Of a DNA stretch of 64,000 bases, positions 7,994 to 17,040 are shown piece after piece. The stretch is from SIG440 sp045586925 (GTDB taxonomy: Bacteria; Bacillota; Clostridia; Monoglobales; Monoglobaceae). Where the stretch lies: NCBI GenBank assembly GCA_045586925.1, contig JAZNBG010000014.1, positions 1 to 64,000 of the forward strand, in the 5' to 3' direction. Every line of letters starts with the position of its first letter. The stretch's first letter is position 1. A program made the translations under genes and the position numbers. Below the pieces are notes generated by a model. That model worked only from the letters and a program-made list of their open reading frames with translations, made no database searches and was not told the DNA's origin.

Positions 7994-10003
7994 ATGCCGG
8001 TTAAATATGTGCCGTTTATACCTGAGCCAATCGAAGGACAAGCGGTTTTATCAAATTTCAATAGAATATTAAAATACAAAGGTGCTGATGATGTTTCTAT
8101 GACTATTCAGCGTGGTATGCCTTTATATGAAATGGAGAAGCAGGAAACTGTCGGCAAAAATGCAGACGGAAATATGGTTATTCGTGGCGAATGTGTTTCT
8201 GCTTGTGCCTATTTAAAAGAGCAAGGTATTCAGGTTGACCTTGTGTATATTGACCCTCCATTCGCAAGTGGAGCAGATTATGCAAAACAAGTATATATTC
8301 GCCGTAATCCTAAAGTGGCAGAAGCAATCGCACAAGCTGAACAAGAGCTTGATATTGAAGAACTGAAAGCATTTGAAGAAAAAATGTACGGTGATGTGTG
8401 GGATAAAGAAAAATACCTTAATTGGATGTATGAAAATTTGATGGCAATAAAATCTGTTATGAGTGAAAATGCAGCGATTTTTGTGCATTTAGATTACCAC
8501 ATTGGAGCTTATGTGAAAATCCTTTTAGATGAGGTTTTTGGAGAAACAAACTGTGTTAATGAGATTGTTTGGCGGCGTAAAGGCGGCACAGCTTTGGGGT
8601 CAATGAATTCATTGTCAGTTGCTTATGATAATATTTATTGGTATTCAAATTCTGCGGAATACTGTATTAACCCTGTTTATACTGAAGCATCTGAAGAATA
8701 TATAAATCAACAATTCAAATACTCTGATGAAGATGGCAGAAGATATATGATTACAGTTATGCGTAGTCCTAATCCACGACCAAACTTAATGTATGATTAT
8801 AAAGGATATAAGATGCCGCCGAATGGATGGGCTATTACTCGTGATAAAATGGAAGAGTTAGACAGATTGGGATATTTACATTATCCTGACTCGAAGGACA
8901 AACAAATTTATAAAAAAATATATCTTGATGAATATCAAGGACAAGCTATCAATAATTTATGGACAGATATTTCAACTTTAAAAGGCAGTAATAGCGAAAT
9001 TGTCAATTATAGTACACAAAAGCCGGAGGAATTATTAGAGAGAATTTTAAATCTCTCATCCGATTCTAATATGATAATAGCCGATTTCTTTGGCGGAAGT
9101 GGTGTAACTGCTGCCGTTGCCAATAAGCTAAATAGAAAATTTATACATTGTGATATAGGTGTAAACTCTATACAGACAACTCGTGATAGATTAAAAGCCG
9201 ATGGTGCGGAATTTGATGTACTTGAAATCAAAGACGGAGTGCAGCTTTACAGAAATCCCATACAGACTATGGATAAAATAAAATCTTTAATTCCCGGTCT
9301 TAAAAACGAGGACTCTTTGGACTCATTTTGGGAAGGTGCAATATCCGATAGCAAACTCGGAACTGTACCCGTTTATGTGCCGAATTTAATGGATAGCAGT
9401 TCAAAGCTCCTTGATGTAGTTTTAATCAATCGTATCATTCATCAGGCTATACCTGACCTTGATAATAATATCAAAAAAGTAATTGTTTACTACATAGACA
9501 TAACAAGCGAGGAAGAAATACAGAAGTTTATTAAAGAAGATGACAGTACAACTGTAGAAATCGAATTAAGAGATTTAAAATCAATTCTTGATGATGTTGT
9601 TATCGGCGATTATGCAGAATTTCATATCGAAGAAAATAAGAAAGATTTGCTTGGCGGATATAACACAATAATTGATAAATTTGCAAGCGATAGAGTTATG
9701 CAAAAGATTGAAGAATTTAATCAAAAAGCATTTCTTAATTCATCGGAGAAAAAGCCATATAATCCTATAAAAATAAGCGAAGATGCTCTTGAACTGATTG
9801 AATTTATAAGTCTTGACTGTTCTGCTGCTGATGGAGAATGGCATTCCGATAGTGAAATCAAAATTGATAAAAATGGTTTTGTTATAAAAGATGGCAACAA
9901 AACAAAAGATTTTTGGGACGGAACAGTTTATAGTGCAGAAAAGCCACTCCGCATAAAAATACGCAACATCTGCGGTGATGAAACAATATGGGATTTTGAA
10001 TAA
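7994..10003 (+). CDS. mod: Type III-like adenine-N6 DNA methyltransferase (Mod)
   Basis: 669 residues. The catalytic motif IV DPPF (87-90, in VYIDPPFASGADY) precedes the SAM-binding motif ADFFGGSGVT (about 365), the order of beta-class amino-methyltransferases used by type III Mod subunits. The region between should hold the target recognition domain. It protects host DNA and directs Res to its site. The long C-terminal part after the SAM motif (about 300 residues) is typical of Mod subunits in this res-mod family. ATG 7994 follows GGAGG. The next gene starts 12 nt after its stop. The recognition sequence cannot be predicted from the protein. Confidence 0.88.
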   Translation: MPVKYVPFIPEPIEGQAVLSNFNRILKYKGADDVSMTIQRGMPLYEMEKQETVGKNADGNMVIRGECVSACAYLKEQGIQVDLVYIDPPFASGADYAKQVYIRRNPKVAEAIAQAEQELDIEELKAFEEKMYGDVWDKEKYLNWMYENLMAIKSVMSENAAIFVHLDYHIGAYVKILLDEVFGETNCVNEIVWRRKGGTALGSMNSLSVAYDNIYWYSNSAEYCINPVYTEASEEYINQQFKYSDEDGRRYMITVMRSPNPRPNLMYDYKGYKMPPNGWAITRDKMEELDRLGYLHYPDSKDKQIYKKIYLDEYQGQAINNLWTDISTLKGSNSEIVNYSTQKPEELLERILNLSSDSNMIIADFFGGSGVTAAVANKLNRKFIHCDIGVNSIQTTRDRLKADGAEFDVLEIKDGVQLYRNPIQTMDKIKSLIPGLKNEDSLDSFWEGAISDSKLGTVPVYVPNLMDSSSKLLDVVLINRIIHQAIPDLDNNIKKVIVYYIDITSEEEIQKFIKEDDSTTVEIELRDLKSILDDVVIGDYAEFHIEENKKDLLGGYNTIIDKFASDRVMQKIEEFNQKAFLNSSEKKPYNPIKISEDALELIEFISLDCSAADGEWHSDSEIKIDKNGFVIKDGNKTKDFWDGTVYSAEKPLRIKIRNICGDETIWDFE

Positions 10004-10015
10004 TCGAGGTGCAGT

Positions 10016-10672
10016 ATGGAAAACAAAGGTGTAATATATATTTTAACAAATCCGTCTTTTCCTGAATATGTAAAGATTGGATATGCTGATGATATTGATA
10101 AAAGATTAAAGCAATTAAACAGAAGTGAATGTACTCCGTTTGCTTTTAGAGTGTATGCTACATACGAGGTAAATTCAAGACTTTCAGATTTAAAAATTCA
10201 CAGTATTATTGATAAGCTCAATCCCAATCTGCGTTCTATTGAGAACAATGACGGAAAGAAGCGTGTAAGAGAATTTTATGCGATGACTCCCGAAGATGCT
10301 TACTCTATTCTTGAAGCTATTGCAGAAATTCACGGATGTACGGATAACTTAAAACTTGTTACTCCAAATGAAAAAGAAGCTCAGGCTGAAGCAACGGCAC
10401 AAGAGATTGACACCGAAGTTACAGAGAGAGCGTCTAACTTTTCATTCACAAAATGCAGCATTCCCATCGGTGCAACAATTACATATTCAAACGATGAAAC
10501 AATTACTGCAACTGTTGTTGATGACAGACTTGTGGAATACAACGGCGAAACAATGTCATTGACCGCCCTTGCAAAACTTTTAAGCGGCATTAAATACTCA
10601 ATAGCCGGCCCGAAGTTTTTCAAGTATAATGGCGAATGGCTAAATGATATAAGGCATCGTTTGGGTGTGTAA
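10016..10672 (+). CDS. GIY-YIG (T5orf172-like) nuclease-domain protein with C-terminal RAMA/DUF4357-like domain
   Basis: 218 residues. The N-terminus, GVIYILTNPSFPEYVKIGYADDIDKRLKQLN, is a GIY-YIG-fold core of the T5orf172 type (VIYI ... VKIG, then the conserved Arg in the helix). The last 80 residues (IGATITYSNDETITATVVDD ... YNGEWLNDIRHRLG) resemble the small RAMA or DUF4357 domains found at the end of restriction and methylation-associated proteins, which are thought to read modified DNA. It sits 12 nt after mod and may be an accessory nuclease of the R-M system or a separate modified-DNA-dependent nuclease. Assignment of the second domain is by pattern only. Confidence 0.68.
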   Translation: MENKGVIYILTNPSFPEYVKIGYADDIDKRLKQLNRSECTPFAFRVYATYEVNSRLSDLKIHSIIDKLNPNLRSIENNDGKKRVREFYAMTPEDAYSILEAIAEIHGCTDNLKLVTPNEKEAQAEATAQEIDTEVTERASNFSFTKCSIPIGATITYSNDETITATVVDDRLVEYNGETMSLTALAKLLSGIKYSIAGPKFFKYNGEWLNDIRHRLGV

Positions 10673-10708
10673 AGAATACGAAAGCATAGTATACAAGGAG
10701 ATGAAAAT

Positions 10709-11473
10709 ATGCCACAAGATAACAGAAAAAAATCTTCCCCTAATCAGGAACAGATTTTGTTTGCTGAAGCGAATGGATTATGTCCATTATGTGGGAAATC
10801 ACTAATGCAAATTGGGCGTACAAAAAATGTTAAACAGTACGAGATTGCACACATCTATCCTTGTAATCCAACTGCAAAAGATTTAAGTGTTCTTTCCGGC
10901 ATTTCTGCACCGGCAGATACTGAGGCAATAGATAATAAAATAGCACTTTGCCTCTCATGTCATAAAGTCTATGATGACGATAAAACATTAGAACGCTATA
11001 GTGAACTGAGAAATATAAAGAATCGTTTTTTAGCAGAAAATTCAATTAGAAGCATAATAGGTGAATATCATTTAGAATCTGACATCAGCGATATTCTATC
11101 TAAATTGCTGGTTGTTGATGATGAAACACTCTCGTCACTGTCGTTAAGCATTACCGCACTTAAAATAAGGGAAAAAGTTGAAGATGAATATTCACTTTTA
11201 AGAAGAAACATAGAAAGCAATGTTACAAAGTATTATGCTATAGTGCAAAAAATGCTTAAAGAAATGGGAACTGAAAAATTTGAGAATATCGCCATTCAAA
11301 TTAAAAGTTTTTATAAAAAGTGTTATAGTTTAACGCACGATAAAAATATAATATTCAACCAAATAAGCCAATGGATACAGAGTAAAAGCAAGAACGATAA
11401 TAAGATTGCTTGCGAGATAGTAGCATCTTTCTTCGTTCAGAATTGTGAGGTTTTCGATGCGATTACCAAATAA
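10709..11473 (+). CDS. HNH endonuclease, probable effector of an ABC-three-component (ABC-3C) system
   Basis: 254 residues. The N-terminal HNH/zinc domain has two CxxC pairs, CPLC (25-28) and CLSC (81-84), with AHIYP (His48), Asn76 in IDNKIALC and His85. The remaining 165 residues are helical and should be the ABC-3C C-terminal coupling domain. The gene overlaps a small second ORF, which overlaps a DUF2326-type ATPase, the order described for ABC-3C systems: effector, middle component, ATPase. Such systems are proposed antiphage or plasmid-defence devices in which the ATPase senses DNA and releases the nuclease. The fold of the C-terminal part is inferred from context. Confidence 0.72.
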   Translation: MPQDNRKKSSPNQEQILFAEANGLCPLCGKSLMQIGRTKNVKQYEIAHIYPCNPTAKDLSVLSGISAPADTEAIDNKIALCLSCHKVYDDDKTLERYSELRNIKNRFLAENSIRSIIGEYHLESDISDILSKLLVVDDETLSSLSLSITALKIREKVEDEYSLLRRNIESNVTKYYAIVQKMLKEMGTEKFENIAIQIKSFYKKCYSLTHDKNIIFNQISQWIQSKSKNDNKIACEIVASFFVQNCEVFDAITK

Positions 11474-11684
11474 ATTATATAGATACAATGAAAGTGTTTT
11501 TATTGATATGATTAAAATACTTTCTACGATAAAACATCCCATCGGAGTGTATGATTTATATAAAAAGGTTAAAAATCAGGTTGGGAGTATAGATAGATAT
11601 GTCGAAGCATTGGACTGCTTATTTGTGTTGAATAAAATAACTTTTGATAGAGAGGTGGGAATAATCGATGTTGTTAGAAATTAA
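11457..11684 (+). CDS. Small ABC-3C middle component-like protein
   Basis: 75 residues (MRLPNKLYRYNESVF...), mostly helical with a winged-helix-like look (VYDLYKKVKNQVGSIDRYVEALDCLFVLNKITFD). It overlaps the end of the HNH gene by 17 nt and the start of the ATPase gene by 17 nt, strong evidence of translational coupling. The ATG at 11457 has GAGG six nt upstream; the GTG at 11445 lies in that site. In ABC-3C systems a short protein of this size links nuclease and ATPase. Called from position and size more than from sequence. Confidence 0.6.
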   Translation: MRLPNKLYRYNESVFIDMIKILSTIKHPIGVYDLYKKVKNQVGSIDRYVEALDCLFVLNKITFDREVGIIDVVRN

Positions 11685-13281
11685 ATGTGATAAGTTTAAG
11701 GTGCAGCCTCAACAGTTCAACGCAGGACTTAATATTGTTGTCGGAAGTGATGATGGTGGCAATTCTATTGGCAAATCTACATTTCTTATGATAGTAGATT
11801 TTGTGTTTGGTGGCTCTGATTATTTGGATGTATCTACAGATGTGCATAAAAATATTGGTGAACACGATGTGTTTTTTGCATTTAAATTTAACAATGAAAT
11901 AACATATTTCTGTAGAAATACTCTTGAGAAAAGTATTGTTTATATTTGCGATGACTCATACAACAAGATAAGAACGATTACCCTTGAACAGTATTTTACA
12001 TTTTTAAAGAATAACTATGGTGTAAATTATACAGAATTGTCTTTCAGAAATGAAATTGGTCGTTTCTTTAGAGTTTATGGGCGTGAAAATTTGCAAGAAA
12101 AGAAGCCAATGCATCTTTTCCACGCCGAAAATGCATTAAAATGTGTAAATTCTTTGTTAAAATTGTTTGATAAATACTCAACTATTAGCGAAGCTGAACA
12201 TAAATACACTTTGAAAGAGAAAGAGAAAAAGGCAATAGATACCGCTGATACATATAGCTTAGTAAGAAAAATTGGTGCAAGAGATTATAAAAATAACATC
12301 AAGACGATTGAAAGCTTAAATGAACAAATTGAACGGATTATTAACGAAACCGATGCTGGTCTTAAAGATAATAATAGCACCGTAACAGATGAAGTGCTTC
12401 GATTAAAGCAAGAACTTTCAAGTCTTCGCATAAGTAAAAGCCGCAATATTCACGAAAGGGATAAAATAAGTAAATATAATTCTTCAAAAATAACCGATGA
12501 GCAGTACGCACAATTACAAGAATTTTTCCCTGATGTTAATTTAGAGAAAATTAACGAACTCGAAAGTTTTCACGAAAGTATAAAGAAAATTCTTAATAGT
12601 GAAATAAAAGAGGAACTTCAGCGTTATGAAGCGGTAATTAACGAGTTGTCCGAAGCTATAGCTGCTTTGGAATCTCAAATTCAAGAACGCAGCACAATAC
12701 AATCACTATCAAGAAATGTTCTATTTCAACTAACATCATTACAAAAACAAATGGAGGAATTAAGTAAGCAGAATGAACTCTATGATAAATATAAAGAAAT
12801 ACAAACTTCGCTAACAGACCTAAAGGATTATATTTCAAAGATAAAGCAATCATATTTAGACGAGATACAGAACCAAATAAATATAAAAATGGAGAGCTTA
12901 AATGACTATATCTATAACGGGCAAAACAAAGCACCAATAATTAAATTAGGAACTTCAAGTTATAGTTTCACAACTCCTGATGATACAGGAACAGGTACAT
13001 CTTATAAAAGTATGATTGTTTATGACTTATCAGTATTAGAACTGACTTCTTTGCCAATTTTAGTACACGACTCATATTTGCTTAAACAAATTCAAGATAC
13101 ATCAATCGAAAGAATATTAGAGTTATATATTCAATCAGGCAAACAAATATTTATCTCCATTGATAAAATAAACTCGTTAACACAAAAATCTACAGAAATT
13201 ATTGAAAATAATAATGTGCTAACACTTAGTCCTAATGGTGGAGAATTGTTTGGTAGATGTTGGAATAAAAAGCAATCGTGA
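11668..13281 (+). CDS. DUF2326-type ABC/SMC-like ATPase of the ABC-3C system
   Basis: 537 residues. The P-loop GGNSIGKST (around 30-38, Lys36) is at the N-terminus. Residues about 180-400 form a long coiled coil. The C-terminus carries the DUF2326 pattern with LPILVHDSYLLKQI as the Walker B-like strand, followed by SGKQIFISIDKIN. This is the SMC/Rad50-like architecture of ABC-3C ATPases. With the HNH protein and the small middle component it makes a complete three-gene set. The start overlaps the preceding gene by 17 nt, and GAGAGGTGG upstream supports ATG 11668. Confidence 0.8.
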   Translation: MLLEIKCDKFKVQPQQFNAGLNIVVGSDDGGNSIGKSTFLMIVDFVFGGSDYLDVSTDVHKNIGEHDVFFAFKFNNEITYFCRNTLEKSIVYICDDSYNKIRTITLEQYFTFLKNNYGVNYTELSFRNEIGRFFRVYGRENLQEKKPMHLFHAENALKCVNSLLKLFDKYSTISEAEHKYTLKEKEKKAIDTADTYSLVRKIGARDYKNNIKTIESLNEQIERIINETDAGLKDNNSTVTDEVLRLKQELSSLRISKSRNIHERDKISKYNSSKITDEQYAQLQEFFPDVNLEKINELESFHESIKKILNSEIKEELQRYEAVINELSEAIAALESQIQERSTIQSLSRNVLFQLTSLQKQMEELSKQNELYDKYKEIQTSLTDLKDYISKIKQSYLDEIQNQINIKMESLNDYIYNGQNKAPIIKLGTSSYSFTTPDDTGTGTSYKSMIVYDLSVLELTSLPILVHDSYLLKQIQDTSIERILELYIQSGKQIFISIDKINSLTQKSTEIIENNNVLTLSPNGGELFGRCWNKKQS

Positions 13282-13324
13282 ATAATGTTATATGGATGAA
13301 TTATAAGAGGACAGGAGAAAAGCG

Positions 13325-13675
13325 ATGATTAAGTTTATTTGTTATCCGAAATGCACAACTTGCCAAAAAGCTAAAAAGTGGCTTGATGAAAACAAAATCA
13401 AATATGAACTTCGTGATATAAAAGAAAATAACCCTAATTTTGAAGAATTGTCTGTTTGGTATAAAATAAGCGGACTTTCCCTAAAGAAATTCTTTAACAC
13501 ATCAGGTCTTTTATATAAGTCATTGGAGCTTAAAGAGAAACTTCCTACAATGTCTGAAGAAGAACAGTTAAAACTACTTGCGACAGACGGAATGCTCGTA
13601 AAACGCCCTCTTTTAGTAGGTAATGATTTCGTTTTAGTTGGGTTTAAAGAAAGTGAATGGAGCGAAAAGTTATGA
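13325..13675 (+). CDS. ArsC/Spx-family thioredoxin-fold protein
   Basis: 116 residues, the normal length for ArsC/Spx proteins. It begins IKFICYPKCTTCQKAKKWLDE with a CTTC redox pair (CxxC) and has the KRPLLVG segment near the C-terminus that includes the conserved Arg-Pro. Members are either arsenate reductase-like or Spx-type transcription modulators; the CxxC favours a redox-sensing or reductase-like role over classical CxxS variants. It overlaps the next gene by 4 nt (ATGA). It lies at the end of the defence run in element 1 and may be cargo unrelated to defence. Confidence 0.8.
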   Translation: MIKFICYPKCTTCQKAKKWLDENKIKYELRDIKENNPNFEELSVWYKISGLSLKKFFNTSGLLYKSLELKEKLPTMSEEEQLKLLATDGMLVKRPLLVGNDFVLVGFKESEWSEKL

Positions 13676-14232
13676 GAAAAAATTTTGGAGCGAAAGCAAT
13701 ATTATATCCAATGCCGGTACTTATAATCGGCTCTTACGATGAAAACAATGTCCCCGATGCGATGAACGCAGCTTGGGGTGGTATCAGCGAGGAAACTCAG
13801 ATTTCCATTTGTGTTTCCGAAGACCATAAAACAACAAAGAACATTCTTGCTCGTGGAGCATTTACTGTAAGTGTTGCAGATGCAGAGAATGTTGTTGCCG
13901 CAGATTATGTTGGTATTGTTTCGGGTAACAATGAGCCTGATAAAATAAAAAAAGCTGGATGGCATTCAACAAAGAGTGAATTTGTAGATGCTCCGCTTTT
14001 TGAAGAATTACCTATGGCACTTGAATGTAAGCTCATCAGCTATGACGAAGAAACTTGCCGTCTTGTCGGCGAGATAGTAAATGTTTGTGCTGATGAAAAA
14101 ATCCTTGATGATAACGGTAAAATTGACTTGACAAAATTCAGTCCAATTACTTATGAGCCGGTACATCACACATACCGAAAGCTTGGTGATGTTGTCGGCA
14201 AAGCATTCAGCGATGGATTAAAACTTAAATAA
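13672..14232 (+). CDS. Flavin reductase-like FMN-binding protein
   Basis: 186 residues from the ATG that overlaps the ArsC/Spx stop (ATGA, 13672-13675). The N-terminal half has the split-barrel flavin reductase pattern: YPMPVLIIGSYDENNVPDAMNAAWGG, then ICVSEDHKTTKNILARGAFTVSV. These proteins bind FMN and reduce it or use it in electron transfer; many are of unknown substrate. Coupling to the ArsC/Spx-like gene suggests a small redox pair. Two terminators follow it. Confidence 0.82.
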   Translation: MRKNFGAKAILYPMPVLIIGSYDENNVPDAMNAAWGGISEETQISICVSEDHKTTKNILARGAFTVSVADAENVVAADYVGIVSGNNEPDKIKKAGWHSTKSEFVDAPLFEELPMALECKLISYDEETCRLVGEIVNVCADEKILDDNGKIDLTKFSPITYEPVHHTYRKLGDVVGKAFSDGLKLK

Positions 14233-14263
14233 TAATTATCGACACACTGTGTCCACAATTCAA

Positions 14264-14310
14264 AAGCCTTGCTTTTAGTAGTGATACTAATTGCAAGGCT
14301 TATTTTTTTG
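14264..14310 (+). terminator. Terminator ending the defence operon
   Basis: Perfect 9-bp stem AAGCCTTGC / GCAAGGCTT (264-272, 293-301 within 14,xxx) with a T-rich tail TATTTTTTT. Confidence 0.85.
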
Positions 14311-14341
14311 CTTATTTATAATGAATTATAATTTGTTGTTG

Positions 14342-14374
14342 CACAGAAACTTTTGTTTCTGTGTTATTTTTTTG
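14342..14374 (+). terminator. Second, back-to-back terminator
   Basis: Perfect 9-bp stem CACAGAAAC-TTTT-GTTTCTGTG followed by TTATTTTTTT. Two strong terminators in 110 nt isolate the operon from the recombinase region. Confidence 0.85.
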
Positions 14375-14392
14375 CTTTTTTTCAACTTCATA

Positions 14393-14665
14393 CCCCGTCA
14401 AAACGGCTTTTAAATCACATAAGGTGAAAGGAATAAAATTTTTTGATTTATTTTTTGGCATTATCCCCCTCAAAATAGCCTTTTTTGTACATTAAGTGAA
14501 AGGATATTTTCTTGATGAAAGAACTTTTGATTTTTTACCCGTCAAAACACCATTTTTTTGGCATAAGGTGAGAGGATGAATTTTATAGTTGCTTTTTATA
14601 AAATTATGAATTTTTTTGAAAAACACCCCGTCAAAACCCCGTTTTTTATACATAAAGTGAAGGGG
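14393..14665. repeat. Four copies of a 40-nt degenerate direct repeat
   Basis: Copies start near 14393, 14465, 14537 and 14626 (periods 72, 72 and 89). Each reads roughly CCCCGTCAAAAC, 3-4 variable bases, a T run, then CATAAGGTGAAAGGA. The ends (CCCCGTCAAAAC and GTGAAAGGA) are more constant than the middle. There is no protein-coding frame across them. The array lies between the operon terminators and the recombinase gene, suggesting a cis site of the element (protein-binding array or repeated small RNA), but no function can be assigned. Confidence 0.75.
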
Positions 14666-14696
14666 TATTTTTTCAGACACTTCAAATTTCAGTTAA

Positions 14697-15203
14697 ATGA
14701 TTTTAAAAATAAATCCTTTCGTTACAAAGAAAGCACGCAAGATAACGGCGATGCAGTATATCAGCTTACGGAAACATTCTGATATGAGTGAGCTACGCAG
14801 CAGGTACGCCAAGACTTCGTCGGAACAAGCAGATATTTTTTCGTTTCCGCTTAAAAAGCGAAAACTCAGTAATATAGCTGTTCCTCCTCTTCCCAAAAAG
14901 CAATTTGCTTTTCGGGATACCCTGCAAGACGGACGAGCGAGAAATACGATGTTGTAAAACAAAGTGCTACTTTGTGGGCAATGACCTTGTATCAGCATAA
15001 TGATACTTCTGCATAGTCATAGTCCGAGCGTTAAAAGCGTCGCAGGCATTGAGTGCAGTTCGGGCGGAGCCGGAAAGGTGAAATTCCTATGGAGCAGTTT
15101 CGCAAACTGCCTTTCGTCAAGCTTTGTAAAACACTTCATTTTTTGTAATAACGGACTTGCAGACAATCATATTACTGTAATAGCGGATGACTACGATTTT
15201 TAG
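14697..15203 (+). other. Hairpin-rich region of unknown role between repeat array and recombinase
   Basis: No convincing gene. Two open frames (14697-14957, 86 codons; 15000-15203, 67 codons) lack ribosome sites. Several tight stem-loops occur in a row: AAAAGCAA/TTTGCTTTT near 14896-14912, ACAAAGT-GCT-ACTTTGT at 14959-14975 and GCAGTTT-CGC-AAACTGC at 15094-15110. This could be a structured RNA, a decayed gene or a DNA-processing site. Confidence 0.4.
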
Positions 15204-15215
15204 GAGGATAACATT

Positions 15216-15353
15216 ATGAGTAAAACAAATATAAATGAAACAATGTGCAAAAGCGTTTTTAAAAGCGGCGAAAGCACAAATAAAAGAGAATTTACAAGAG
15301 CTTGGGTTGAGCTTATCAATAGATTAGAAAAATCCAAGTGCTTAACATCATAA
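15216..15353 (+). CDS. Small ORF upstream of the serine recombinase
   Basis: 45 codons, starting MSKTNINETMCKSVF and ending NRLEKSKCLTS, with an excellent TAGGAGGATAAC ribosome site before ATG 15216. Its strong Shine-Dalgarno and its position 81 nt before the recombinase start point to a real product, perhaps a transposon-encoded small protein of the TnpW kind or a recombination accessory factor. I do not recognise a domain. Confidence 0.55.
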   Translation: MSKTNINETMCKSVFKSGESTNKREFTRAWVELINRLEKSKCLTS

Positions 15354-15434
15354 ATAAAAAATTATGACAAGCCGTTCAATTTGTAGTATAATCAAATTGC
15401 AACGGTTTGTTCTGCTTTTGGAGGAGATTATACA

Positions 15435-16988
15435 ATGAAAGTAGCTATATATTGCCGCTTATCCGAAGAAGATAGGAACAAACAATTTGAAACTGATGAC
15501 TCTAATAGTATTCAAAATCAAAAAGCAATGCTAACGCAGTATGCTGATGAACAAGGGTGGGATGTGTACGAAATTTACAGCGATGATGATTATACGGGTT
15601 CTGACAGAAGGAGACCTGCATTTAATCGTTTGCTAAAAGATGCAGAAGAAAGAAAATTTAATATTGTACTTTGTAAAACACAATCCCGTTTTACTCGTGA
15701 GCTTGAATTGGTTGAAAAATATATACACGGTTTGTTTCCTTTATGGGGTATTCGTTTTGTAAGTATTGTTGACAATGCTGACACGGCAAATAAAGGAAAC
15801 AAAAAATCAAGACAGATAAACGGACTTGTTAATGAGTGGTATTTGGAAGATATGTCCGACAACATAAAAAGCGTTTTGACGAGCAGACGGCAAAATGGTT
15901 TCCATATAGGTGCATTTGCACTTTATGGATATAAAAAAGACCCCGACCAAAAGGGACATTTGATTATTGACGAAGAAGCCGCTGCCGTTGTAAGGGAAGT
16001 TTTTACCTTATTCTCTCAGGGAATGGGAAAAACTGCAATAGCCCGTTTGCTTAATGACAGAGGTATTCCAAATCCAACAGAATACAAACGCCGTAATGGA
16101 TTGAGGTATAAACAGCCTGACAACAAGAACAGTACCTTGTGGAAATATTTCGCTATATCCGATATGCTTATAAATGAAATTTATATCGGGAATATGGTGC
16201 AAGGAAAATACGGAAGTATTTCATATAAAACAAAAATTAACAAGCCACGCCCTAAAAGCGAATGGTACATTGTTGAAGGTACGCACGAGCCGATTATTGA
16301 CAGAGAATTATGGGACAGAGTACAAGCGATGGTTGCAGAACGAGCAAAACCATTCAGCACCGGAAATATTGGTTTATTTGCGAAAAAAGTGCGATGCGTT
16401 AATTGTGGTTACATAATGCGTTCATCAAAAAGCCACGGGCAGCACTTTCTGCAATGTGCAAATAAGCACGTTGCGAAAGATGCTTGCGAGGGTGCATTTA
16501 TTTCCGTAAATAAGTTGGAAAAGATGGTGCTTGATGAACTCAAAAGATTGAGCCAAGAATATCTTGATAAAGATGAGCTTGAACAGAACATAGAATTTTG
16601 CTCTAACCTGCAAGCACAAAAAGAAAAGCTCAATGCAGAAATCGCCGCTTACACCAAAAAGATTGAAGAGTACACAAAAGGTATTCGTGATATTTATATG
16701 GATAAAGTTAAGGGACTGATTACTGATGATGACTTTGTGGAAATGTCAAGAGATTTTTCTGTAGAAAAAGAACGATTACAAAAAATGGTTGCCGATGGAG
16801 AGAAAAAGTTAATTAAGCTTGATGAGCAAATTGAAACGGGAGATAATCGCCGTGAACTTATAGAGCAATATACTAACTTGGAGCATCTTACCCGTGAGAT
16901 GGTGGTAACACTTATTGACCATATCAAAGTCGGCAGAAGAATACCCGGCACAAGAAATGTTCCCATTGAGATACATTGGAACTTTTAG
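15435..16988 (+). CDS. Large serine recombinase of element 1
   Basis: 517 residues. The N-terminal resolvase domain starts VAIYCRLSEEDRNKQ with the catalytic Ser in YCRLS, has TQSRFTRELELVEKY around the active-site arginines, and is followed by the recombinase domain and a zinc ribbon (RCVNCGYIMRSS ... FLQCANKH). The C-terminal coiled coil spans about 380-470. This is the TndX/TnpX-like family that moves elements as circles with a 2-bp core. It lies about 160 bp from the inferred right end in cotJC and reads toward it. ATG 15435 follows GGAGGAG. Confidence 0.92.
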   Translation: MKVAIYCRLSEEDRNKQFETDDSNSIQNQKAMLTQYADEQGWDVYEIYSDDDYTGSDRRRPAFNRLLKDAEERKFNIVLCKTQSRFTRELELVEKYIHGLFPLWGIRFVSIVDNADTANKGNKKSRQINGLVNEWYLEDMSDNIKSVLTSRRQNGFHIGAFALYGYKKDPDQKGHLIIDEEAAAVVREVFTLFSQGMGKTAIARLLNDRGIPNPTEYKRRNGLRYKQPDNKNSTLWKYFAISDMLINEIYIGNMVQGKYGSISYKTKINKPRPKSEWYIVEGTHEPIIDRELWDRVQAMVAERAKPFSTGNIGLFAKKVRCVNCGYIMRSSKSHGQHFLQCANKHVAKDACEGAFISVNKLEKMVLDELKRLSQEYLDKDELEQNIEFCSNLQAQKEKLNAEIAAYTKKIEEYTKGIRDIYMDKVKGLITDDDFVEMSRDFSVEKERLQKMVADGEKKLIKLDEQIETGDNRRELIEQYTNLEHLTREMVVTLIDHIKVGRRIPGTRNVPIEIHWNF

Positions 16989-17040
16989 TTGTTCTTAGAG
17001 CAACGCAGGAGGGAAAGCCTATATCAACAACAGCCTTTTG

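Noticed and set aside
14393..14665. Possible CRISPR array
   Set aside because: Only four degenerate copies with unequal spacing, repeat centres not conserved, spacers A+T-rich and partly alike, and no cas gene in the window.
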